From JAICQQ01 sp965651135 (lineage in GTDB: Bacteria; Myxococcota_A; Polyangia; Polyangiales; Polyangiaceae): 8,680 bases of DNA. Numbering within the stretch: position 1 is the stretch's first letter; the number at the start of each line of letters is the position of its first letter. Below the pieces are notes generated by a model, which made no database searches, was not told the origin of the DNA, and saw only the letters and a program-made list of their open reading frames with translations. The stretch lies in NCBI GenBank assembly GCA_965651135.1, contig CBFGRJ010000310.1, positions 1-8,680 of the forward strand, given 5' to 3'. Below are positions 1 to 6,371 of this stretch, in pieces. A program made the position numbers and the translations under genes.

Positions 1-50
1 GGCTTCGAAAATACAAGCTCGCGCTGGTTGGACGCGTGCACTGGTTTTTT
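1..50. other. Short flank downstream of the operon, no gene seen
   Basis: These 50 bases follow the stop codon of the TPR lipoprotein gene (which reads leftward). I see no start of another gene. There is no GC-rich hairpin followed by a T-run in the minus direction. A run of seven T on the plus strand (about 45-51) is not preceded by a convincing stem. Where the operon terminates is therefore not visible in this window. Confidence 0.5.
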
Positions 51-1166
51 TCACTCGGCGGAGCTTGCTTCGCCCGATTTTTCTGTGGCTTCTGCGCGGG
101 AAGCGGCGTTGGCGAGCTCTGCCTGGAGCCTCGCCTTGTGGCGTGCCAACAGCTCGTCGCCCCCCGCCTCGGCGGCTGCTGCCTTCCACCAAGCCTTCGC
201 TGCATCGGGGCCCACACGGCGCTGGAGCAGATCGGCGAACAAGATTCGGCCCAACGGACTCGGCGTGACGGGTTCTTCGGCGAGCGCGGTCAGCGCGCGA
301 TCGAACGCTGCCTCTTGTCTCAAGAGGTCAGCGGCTGCGAGCTCCGTGGCCCACGCCGTTCCGTCTGCTGGATCTGCCGCGCGCACCAAGGCCGCCTGTT
401 CCAGCGCTTGCGCCGCGTTTCCAAGCAACGCTCCGCGAGCAGCCAGCTCTGCTTCACCAAGTCCCAACTCGAGCGCACGTTGGCGAGCTAGCTCGGGCTC
501 GTGAGCCACGATGGCTCGATCGACTGCAGAGAGCTCGGCAGAGCCAGGCTCGGGAGAACGAAGCGTTGCGCGAAGCGACTCACGCCAGTGCGCGGCGAGC
601 GGTAGGTGTGGATGCAGCGCCACCAGGGCATCCAGATAGCGCAGCGCCTGCTTGGGACGGCCGAGCGCGACGAAGCAATCCGCAATCAGCTTGGTGGTGG
701 GAAGATGTTGCGGGTCGAGCGCCAGCGCGGTGAGCGCCTGCTCGAGCGCGCTGGGTTTCCGACCTTGCCTGAGATCACAAACCCCGCGCTCGTACCACAA
801 GAGCGCGAAGTCGGGTGACAGCTGCTCGGCTTCGGCGAAATCCGAGTCGGCTCCTGGCTTTCCCGAAGCGCAGCGGACACTCCCGAGCCTGGTCCAAAGT
901 TGCGGGCTCTTCGCATCGAAGCGTAGGGCTTCTCGATACGCAGCTTCGGCAGCCTCGAAGTCGCCCTGAGCTTCGAGCAGCACTGCGCTGGCGTAAGCCC
1001 CGTAACTGACGTGGCTCACGAAGCGGCCTTCGTTCACTCTGCCGTCCACCACTCGCGTTACGCTTCCCGGGTGTCCGGCGCAACCGCTGGCCGAGCTCAT
1101 CAGCATGCCTGCGGCGAATACCAGGCGCGCGCACCTGCTCCAGCGCGAACCGCGTCTCGCTCTCAA
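51..1166 (-). CDS. TPR-repeat lipoprotein of unknown function
   Basis: The product is a 371-aa predicted envelope lipoprotein with tetratricopeptide repeats, which usually mediate protein-protein contacts. The N-terminus has a basic stretch (R2-R14), a short hydrophobic segment (L15-M23) and a lipobox-like A-S-G-C with Cys29 as the likely lipidated residue. Four TPR-like helical pairs lie at about residues 57-86, 90-118, 121-151 and 155-186; the first is the clearest, with alternating small and large residues around G68-A80. Residues about 218-350 are Ala/Leu/Glu-rich and look like degenerate helical repeats. The tail is charged and low in complexity. The start is TTG at 1166, overlapping the hisC stop by four bases (TTGA), with GAGG four bases upstream. 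This start gives a complete signal peptide, whereas the next Met (residue 21) would remove its basic part. The function is unknown. It is the last gene of the mevalonate operon and its link to isoprenoids is not evident. The TPR lipoprotein assignment is solid; the role is open. Confidence 0.8.
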   Translation of the reverse strand: MRARRGSRWSRCARLVFAAGMLMSSASGCAGHPGSVTRVVDGRVNEGRFVSHVSYGAYASAVLLEAQGDFEAAEAAYREALRFDAKSPQLWTRLGSVRCASGKPGADSDFAEAEQLSPDFALLWYERGVCDLRQGRKPSALEQALTALALDPQHLPTTKLIADCFVALGRPKQALRYLDALVALHPHLPLAAHWRESLRATLRSPEPGSAELSAVDRAIVAHEPELARQRALELGLGEAELAARGALLGNAAQALEQAALVRAADPADGTAWATELAAADLLRQEAAFDRALTALAEEPVTPSPLGRILFADLLQRRVGPDAAKAWWKAAAAEAGGDELLARHKARLQAELANAASRAEATEKSGEASSAE

Positions 1167-2251
1167 ATGACCTCACCCAGTGCGTTCAAGAAGCGATCGT
1201 TTTCGTGAGCCAAGCCGATGGTGATGCGCAGGTAATGCTTCAGGCGCCCGCCATGCTTGTGAAAGCTGCGAATCAGTACTCCCCGTTTTTTCAGGTTCTC
1301 GTACACCAGTTCGGCAGGACGTTCGCTGCGAAACCAAATGAAGTTGGCTTGGCTCGCAGTCGGCTCCACACCCGTCAGGTCTTCGAGCGCCTTCGACACG
1401 CGCTCGCGCTCCTCGATCACGCGTTCACGAATGTGTGAGAGCTCGCTGCCGAGCTCGGAAACGACGACGCTCGCCAGTGCCTGCGTAGGCACCGCGATAT
1501 TGTAGGGCAGGCGCGCCTTGTTGATTTCTTCGACGATCTCCTGGCGAGCCATCAGCCAACCCAGGCGTAGCGCCGCAAACCCGATCTTCGACAGCGTGCG
1601 CAAGAGTACGACATTTTCATAGTCGTGAAACAGCTGGAGGTGATCGCGTGAGGCGTAGTCGATGTACGCTTCGTCAATCACGACCAGCGAGTCGCGCGCA
1701 TGCTCGATCAAGGTCCGCAAACGGTCTTCGCTGACCATTGTCCCGGTCGGATTGTTCGGGCTCGCGACGAATATCAAGTTGGGTTGGGCCACTTCCAACG
1801 CTTTGATCATGCTCTCGAGGCTCATGTCCCATGCGCCATCGAGCGGCACCTCGATGACGCGGTGGCCGTGGATACGAGCGGTCATTCGGTACATCACGAA
1901 GGTAGGCGTCGAGCTGAGAACGGTCGGGCTGCCGGCGCGAGCCCGCGAAAAGGTCATCAGCAACAGCGCGATCAGCTCGTCACTGCCAACCCCCACCAAA
2001 ATTTGTTCAGGAGCGACACCACTCCGCTGTGCGAGCGCCTCTCGCAAGGTTCGGTTGGTGGCATCGGGGTAGCGCTGCCAGGCCACACTCCCGGCGGTGT
2101 CGAGCAACCGCTGTCGCGCGGTTCGGCTGAGCAGATCCGGAGCTTCGTTGGCGTCCAAGCGCACCGGAAAATCGCCGGGTGCCGGAGTATAGGCGACCAG
2201 CTCCGAGAGCACGGGGTTCAACAGGCGCTTCCAGGCAGGTTCGTCGTTCAC
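1163..2251 (-). CDS. hisC: Histidinol-phosphate aminotransferase (HisC family, PLP-dependent)
   Basis: The product is a 362-aa fold-type I aminotransferase of the HisC group. By family it transfers an amino group from glutamate to imidazole-acetol phosphate in cytoplasmic histidine synthesis. Visible motifs are a substrate/cofactor loop with Y61, the G-S-D-E-L-I stretch at 89-94 (phosphate side of PLP), the SPNNPTG motif at 164-170 with N167, D193 and Y196 in IDEAYIDY, the Schiff-base lysine K222 in RTLSK, R229 in the following ALRLG stretch, and R342 in LRITIG. Length is normal for HisC (about 350-370). The GTG start at 2251 overlaps the HMG-CoA reductase stop by four bases (GTGA) and has AGGGGG five bases upstream. 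No other his gene is nearby. Some HisC homologues act on aromatic amino acids or are CobD-like, so substrate is inferred from family resemblance only. The position inside a mevalonate operon is unusual. Confidence 0.88.
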   Translation of the reverse strand: MNDEPAWKRLLNPVLSELVAYTPAPGDFPVRLDANEAPDLLSRTARQRLLDTAGSVAWQRYPDATNRTLREALAQRSGVAPEQILVGVGSDELIALLLMTFSRARAGSPTVLSSTPTFVMYRMTARIHGHRVIEVPLDGAWDMSLESMIKALEVAQPNLIFVASPNNPTGTMVSEDRLRTLIEHARDSLVVIDEAYIDYASRDHLQLFHDYENVVLLRTLSKIGFAALRLGWLMARQEIVEEINKARLPYNIAVPTQALASVVVSELGSELSHIRERVIEERERVSKALEDLTGVEPTASQANFIWFRSERPAELVYENLKKRGVLIRSFHKHGGRLKHYLRITIGLAHENDRFLNALGEVI

Positions 2252-3558
2252 CGATGCCCCCTGAGCTTGGCCAGGCTGCTCTGGGCGGCTTCCAAGGTGA
2301 CGCGCCCGAGCTCGGCGATGGAGCTGGCCACCGCTTCCACCTCTTCGGCTACTGCACCGGCGGCGATGGCTATGCTGCGAGCGTGCAGTGACATGTGTCC
2401 ACGTTGAATGCCTTCGGTGGCCAGGGCGCGTAGGGCGGCCAGGTTGGAAGCCAGGCCCACCGAAGCGGCAACCATGGACAGATCGGCGGATGAGGTCACC
2501 TTGAGGATCTCGAGCGCGAGCTTGGCGACCGGATGCACTCGCAGGGTGCCGCCGACGATGCCCAAGGCCAGCGGCATTTCCAGCTCACCGACCAGGTCTT
2601 CACCATCCCGTCGCCAGCGCGCCAGTGGCTCGTAGCGGCCCGAACGTGCGGCGTAGGCATGCGCGCCGGCTTCGACCGCACGAAAATCGTTACCGGTGGC
2701 GAGTACCACGGCATCCACCCCGTTCATGATGCCCTTGTTGTGCGTGGCTGCGCGGTACGGATCGATCTCGGCAAAGCGGGATGCCTCGACGACCAAGTCG
2801 ATGATCGCCGCCCCGTCGAGCTCGGGAGGCGGAGGATACGAGCTCTTGCCGCTCTGGCTCCTGAGCAACAGGTCACGCGCGTGCACTCGGCAGGTCGTGC
2901 GCACACGACGGCGGTCGCACAAGTTGGAGAGAATGCGCAGGCCCAACCTGCCCCCGCTGAGCTCGGCTGCCCTGGGCCCAACCGCTTCGGCCATGGAATT
3001 GACCAAGTTGGCACCCATGGCATCCTGACAGTCCACTAATAGGTGCAACACGATGTCGCCTCGACCCAGATCGCGTACCTCGATGTGGTCCGGACCGCCG
3101 CCGCGCTGAATCAGGCCGGGTGCGGCGTCGCGGGCCAGCTGGAGGAGCTCGTCTTGGTGCTCTTCGAGAGCCCGAACCGCCCGCGTCGAATCTGCCACGT
3201 TGGAAAGCTGCACCTGGGCAGTCATCAGCGACTCCACCATTTCGGCGTGAAAGCCGCCGCTCGCGCGGATCATGCGAGAGGCATTCGAAGCGGCGGCAAT
3301 CACGCTGGGTTCTTCGACGACCATGGGAACCAAGCGGTCGCTGCCGTTGACGCGGACGTTCAAGGCGATGCCGAAGGGCATACCGTAAACGCCCAGCACG
3401 TTTTCCACGACCTTGTCCGCGATGGCCGGGTCGAGCCCCCCGCTCGCTACCGCTTGCGCCAGCTCGGGATAAGCGACGCCGCTGCGCTCGGCGATGATCT
3501 GTCTGCGCTCGTCGAGCGAGAGCCGATAAAACCCAGGAATTCGTGAGCCTTCTGTCAT
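2248..3558 (-). CDS. mvaA: Hydroxymethylglutaryl-CoA reductase, class II
   Basis: The product is a 436-aa soluble HMG-CoA reductase that reduces HMG-CoA to mevalonate with NAD(P)H, the committed step of the pathway. It lacks the membrane domain of eukaryotic enzymes and has the bacterial class II N-terminus (SRIPGFYRLS at 5-14). Motifs in order are ENVLGVYGMP (52-61), VEEPSVIAAAS with catalytic E83 (81-91), DAMGAN of the cofactor domain (179-184), LSNLCDRR (210-217), THNKGIMNG with catalytic K275 (272-280), TGND with D291 (288-291), and H388 in GHMSLH of the C-terminal flap region. These match Glu83, Lys267, Asp283 and His381 of the Pseudomonas mevalonii enzyme. That enzyme is degradative, but the company of kinases and decarboxylase here points to biosynthesis. 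The ATG at 3558 lies 28 bases after the kinase stop, with only a close AGGA before it. Cofactor preference (NADH or NADPH) cannot be told from sequence by eye. Confidence 0.96.
   Translation of the reverse strand: MTEGSRIPGFYRLSLDERRQIIAERSGVAYPELAQAVASGGLDPAIADKVVENVLGVYGMPFGIALNVRVNGSDRLVPMVVEEPSVIAAASNASRMIRASGGFHAEMVESLMTAQVQLSNVADSTRAVRALEEHQDELLQLARDAAPGLIQRGGGPDHIEVRDLGRGDIVLHLLVDCQDAMGANLVNSMAEAVGPRAAELSGGRLGLRILSNLCDRRRVRTTCRVHARDLLLRSQSGKSSYPPPPELDGAAIIDLVVEASRFAEIDPYRAATHNKGIMNGVDAVVLATGNDFRAVEAGAHAYAARSGRYEPLARWRRDGEDLVGELEMPLALGIVGGTLRVHPVAKLALEILKVTSSADLSMVAASVGLASNLAALRALATEGIQRGHMSLHARSIAIAAGAVAEEVEAVASSIAELGRVTLEAAQSSLAKLRGHR
2257..2262 (-). promoter_or_regulatory. Ribosome binding site of hisC
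   Basis: AGGGGG on the minus strand lies five bases before the GTG at 2251. It supports that GTG, which also overlaps the upstream TGA, as the true hisC start. It lies inside the 3' end of the reductase gene, which fits translational coupling. Confidence 0.6.
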
Positions 3559-3586
3559 GGTCCTGCAGGGGCGCCGGCCATTCGCA

Positions 3587-4486
3587 CTAGACTCGGTGCA
3601 AGCCAGGGCTGCCCAAAGCGAGGTCTAGCGGGTTTTGCGCGAGGCGTCCCGCTAGCGCGCGGAACTCCGGGCCGGACGCCCGAAGCCCGGCAAAAATCGA
3701 AATATCCCCTCCGCCTGCGCCGGCAGGCAGGAAACAGCCGCCTTCACGTCGAGCCAGCACGTTCAATTGACGCGCAGCGTCAATGACGATTTCCACGTTC
3801 GAGGCGCGCCCGAGTCGTTCCAGGGCCGTGTGTTGCTCGGCCAGCGCGTCCACGAAATCGCAGGCCGAGCCCCGAGCGAACGCGTCCGCGGCACGGGCCG
3901 ATGCCTCGGCCTGAGCGCCGATGAGCGAAGCGTATCGCGCGCCGTCTTGGCGCTCGAGCTCGAAAACGGCCCGCAGCAAATCGCTGGTGCGGGCCGCGTG
4001 CTCAGCCGCCCATACCTCGACCACCAGCGAATCCGGCCACGATTGTGGGTGGAGCGTGAGCTCACCGCCGCGGGTCCGCTGTGCCAGCAAATGGCCGCCG
4101 AACGTGCTGGCGGCAACGTCGATCCCGCTGCCGCCTCCCTGAGCCGCGCGATGTGCCTCGAGGGCCGTTGGGTAAATCTCGTTGCGCAGGGCCGCTTCCG
4201 CGAGCTCGGGTGACTTGACCAGGCGCTCGACTCCCAAGCAGGCGACCAAAATGGCAGCGCTCGAGCCCAACCCGAGCTTCCTATCCGCCTGCCTCAGGGC
4301 ACTGGCGTCGTAGTCGGGCTGCATACGGCCCGTGTGAGCGGCGCGATATTCGGGCGTTTCGAGCTTGGCATTGGCCGAGCTGTCCGCGACGACGAAGCGA
4401 TCCACCGCGCTGACGATGGCGGGTGCGCCCTCCAGCACCGCGTAGGCGCCCGACAGCACGACCTTGCCTGGCGCACGGGTTTTCAT
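3587..4486 (-). CDS. mvaK2: Phosphomevalonate kinase-like GHMP kinase
   Basis: The product is a 299-aa GHMP-superfamily kinase, best read as phosphomevalonate kinase, which converts mevalonate 5-phosphate to the 5-diphosphate with ATP. Motif 1 is GKVVLSGAYAVLEG (7-20). The ATP-binding motif 2 is LGLGSSAA (71-78). GGGSGIDVAA (117-126) carries the likely catalytic D123. Motif 3 is AGAGGGDIS (255-263); an Asp right after the glycines is typical of phosphomevalonate kinases, whereas mevalonate kinase usually has a fourth small residue. At 299 aa it is shorter than many bacterial PMKs (about 330-370). The ATG at 4486 overlaps the decarboxylase stop as ATGA. The frame stays open further upstream to 4960, but that part is antisense-like shadow of the decarboxylase gene. 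Motif content and the otherwise complete pathway around it support the call. Specificity for phosphomevalonate over other sugars or acids is inferred. Confidence 0.82.
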   Translation of the reverse strand: MKTRAPGKVVLSGAYAVLEGAPAIVSAVDRFVVADSSANAKLETPEYRAAHTGRMQPDYDASALRQADRKLGLGSSAAILVACLGVERLVKSPELAEAALRNEIYPTALEAHRAAQGGGSGIDVAASTFGGHLLAQRTRGGELTLHPQSWPDSLVVEVWAAEHAARTSDLLRAVFELERQDGARYASLIGAQAEASARAADAFARGSACDFVDALAEQHTALERLGRASNVEIVIDAARQLNVLARREGGCFLPAGAGGGDISIFAGLRASGPEFRALAGRLAQNPLDLALGSPGLHRV

Positions 4487-5466
4487 GGGCTTTCGGTGTC
4501 GGGCGCCAAGTGAGCGGCCGGGCCCGGAGCGCAGACGATGACATCGCGCACAGTGGCCAGGTGCCGGAGCTCGCGTTCGAGAGCGGCGGCCTGCGGGCTT
4601 GGAGTCAGGACCTTCACGTGCGGCCCGGCATCGATGGTGAAATAGCAGGGAAGCCCTTGCTGGCGCAGGGCGTGCACCGCGCGGATCACCGAGAGCGAAG
4701 CTTCGGTCAGAAACAAGATCGCTGGATTCGCCGCCAGCATGCTGGCGTGCATCATCAGCGTGCTTTGTTCCATGTTGGCTCCGAGGCGGTCGAAGTCTCG
4801 CTCGAGCACCGCGCGCTCTGCTTCTCGATACAAGGTCGGCGCGTGGGCCACCCACGCGGGGTAGTAGGGGCTCGACGCGCTCGTGCGCTGCATGGCTTCG
4901 GTAGAACCCACGGGTTTCTGTCCCTTTTCGGTGACGGCGACCAGCAGCCTGAGATCCCAATGGTCGCTGGGTGCCAGTGGCTCGGCATGCTCGGCGTGCG
5001 CCTTGAGACTGGCGAAGCCCCCGAACAGAGACCGTGCGGCAGAGGCCGAGCTTTGGCGAGCGAGCGCGCTCAGCGCCGCCGGCGACAGGTCGATACCGAA
5101 GCAGCTGGCCGCTGCGACCGAAAGCGCGGCAAACCCAGAGGCGCTCGAGGCCAGGCCGGCGGCAGTCGGAAAATCGTTCCGGCTCACCACGCGCGCGCGC
5201 TCATGGCGCTGGGCGAGGGCGCGCACGCGGTCGAGCAGCGCGACCACACGCGCTTGCTCGCGGTCGCTTGCTGCACGTCCGTCGAGACTCACGGCATCGG
5301 TCGAGAGGCTTGGGTCGAGCGAGACACGCGTGGTTGTCGTCAAACGATCGAGCGTCAGCGAAAGGCTCGGCACGGCCGGCAAGTTTTTCAGCGCGTCGCT
5401 CTTGCCCCAATACTTGACGAGGGCGATGTTCGAATGCGCAACGGCGGTGGCCGAACCGGACGTCAC
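4483..5466 (-). CDS. mvaD: Diphosphomevalonate decarboxylase
   Basis: The product is a 327-aa GHMP-fold enzyme that phosphorylates and decarboxylates mevalonate 5-diphosphate to isopentenyl diphosphate. Diagnostic motifs are NIALVKYWGK (13-22) with K18, NDFPTAAGLASSASGFAAL (97-115) as the ATP/glycine loop with S107/S108, ARSLFGGF (144-151) with R145, KPVGSTEAMQRT (184-195), and FTIDAGPHVKVL (276-287) with catalytic D279. K18, R145 and D279 line up with Lys18, Arg158 and Asp302 of the yeast enzyme, so a true diphosphomevalonate decarboxylase is more likely than a mevalonate 3-kinase. The start is GTG at 5466: it overlaps the mevalonate kinase stop (GTGA), has GGGG seven bases upstream, and gives the normal family length. 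A longer open frame to 5625 adds 53 Arg-rich residues unlike the family and was rejected. The segment before R145 reads SSASAARS where many homologues have GSGSACRS. Confidence 0.96.
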   Translation of the reverse strand: MTSGSATAVAHSNIALVKYWGKSDALKNLPAVPSLSLTLDRLTTTTRVSLDPSLSTDAVSLDGRAASDREQARVVALLDRVRALAQRHERARVVSRNDFPTAAGLASSASGFAALSVAAASCFGIDLSPAALSALARQSSASAARSLFGGFASLKAHAEHAEPLAPSDHWDLRLLVAVTEKGQKPVGSTEAMQRTSASSPYYPAWVAHAPTLYREAERAVLERDFDRLGANMEQSTLMMHASMLAANPAILFLTEASLSVIRAVHALRQQGLPCYFTIDAGPHVKVLTPSPQAAALERELRHLATVRDVIVCAPGPAAHLAPDTESP

Positions 5467-6371
5467 GCCTGCACCCCGCACTGCGCAACGAAGGCCTCGA
5501 GGCCGTGGGACTGCCATGCGGTGACGATGCGCTCCGGGGCGTCCGCCAGAGCAATGACGGCTCCTCCTCCGCCCGCTCCGGTCAGCTTGGCGCCGAGCGC
5601 GCCATGGTCGCGCGCCAAGCTGCAAGCCCGCTCGATCTCGGGAGTGGATAGGAACAGGCCGGATAGAAGCATTTGGTTATAGTCCATGAGCTTGCCGAGC
5701 CCGGTGAGATCGCCCGCGGTCAAGCACAGCGCGGCATTGTGCACGAGCGACTGAATGCCCTCCAAAGTCTTCTCGACCAACGCGGGTCGGCGCTTCTGCA
5801 GCTTGGCTACGCTGTCGACCATGGCTCTGGTACTCGCGGGTGGGCCCGCGACGGAGATGGCCAGCGAGAGAGGACGAGCCAATTGGACCAGCTCCGGCTC
5901 GTGGCCGCGGCGAAACTTGAGGCACCCGCCGTAATACGAGGCGCGCGTGTCGATGCCCGAGGGGTTGCCGTGGAACACGCGCTCCCAGGCGTCGGCGGCG
6001 GCAAGCACGCGCTCTGCCGTCGCTTCGACTCCGGCGCGTTCGGCGCAGGCCTTTGCGATGGCTACACCCAGCGCCGCCGATGCACCCAAACCGGCACCCG
6101 GTGGAATATCCAGCTGAGCGGTGACGCCGAGCTCCGGCGCCCCAAGCTCGGTCAAGAGCGCGGTCAAGGCCTTGTTGGCATCCGAGCTCCTTGGGGGCTC
6201 GCCGTTGATGGTCAAGCTCGACGGGCTCTGCAGCGTAGCCTCCGCGCGAGCGCCCCGATCGATGCCCACGGCCAAAGCCGGCACGCCGTACACGACCGCG
6301 TGCTCCCCCAGCAGAATCACTTTGCCGCTCGCGCTCGCCATCACGTCATTGAACACGCTGCGTGAGGGCAC
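5463..6371 (-). CDS. mvk: Mevalonate kinase
   Basis: The product is a 302-aa GHMP kinase that phosphorylates mevalonate at C5. Motifs: ASGKVILLGEHAVVYGVPA (14-32) with K17, PPGAGLGASAALG (90-102) as the ATP-binding loop, E130 and HGNPSGID with catalytic D141 (134-141), and KLTGAGGGGAVIAL (262-275). E130 and D141 keep the 11-residue spacing of Glu193 and Asp204 in rat mevalonate kinase, and K17 corresponds to Lys13. The start is uncertain. The GTG at 6371 has AAGGGG six bases upstream and overlaps the prenyl synthase end by 26 nt. An ATG at 6341 gives a 292-aa protein starting MASASGK, also reasonable for the family, and lies four bases after the upstream stop, but has no visible ribosome binding site. 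The loop reads GLGASAA instead of the usual GLGSSAA. Next gene overlaps by GTGA. Enzyme identity is secure. Confidence 0.95.
   Translation of the reverse strand: MPSRSVFNDVMASASGKVILLGEHAVVYGVPALAVGIDRGARAEATLQSPSSLTINGEPPRSSDANKALTALLTELGAPELGVTAQLDIPPGAGLGASAALGVAIAKACAERAGVEATAERVLAAADAWERVFHGNPSGIDTRASYYGGCLKFRRGHEPELVQLARPLSLAISVAGPPASTRAMVDSVAKLQKRRPALVEKTLEGIQSLVHNAALCLTAGDLTGLGKLMDYNQMLLSGLFLSTPEIERACSLARDHGALGAKLTGAGGGGAVIALADAPERIVTAWQSHGLEAFVAQCGVQA

Noticed and set aside
30..52. Possible terminator from the T-run at 45-51.
   Set aside because: The T-run is on the plus strand, whereas the gene ending here is on the minus strand, and no stable stem precedes it.
1700..2407. Plus-strand open frame of 235 codons opposite hisC and the reductase end.
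   Set aside because: It is antisense to well-supported genes, spans their junction, and shows no domain-like pattern.
4487..4960. N-terminal extension of the phosphomevalonate kinase frame by 158 residues.
   Set aside because: This part is in another frame of the decarboxylase gene, is Arg-rich and unlike GHMP kinases. The ATG at 4486 with its ATGA overlap gives a standard N-terminus.
5467..5625. 53-residue N-terminal extension of the decarboxylase.
   Set aside because: It is Arg-rich, overlaps mevalonate kinase coding sequence, and the GTG at 5466 with GTGA overlap and GGGG site yields the normal family length.
4423..5682. Plus-strand open frame of 419 codons opposite the decarboxylase.
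   Set aside because: It is antisense to a gene with diagnostic motifs, with low-complexity Arg/His/Gly-rich translation and no ribosome binding site of note.
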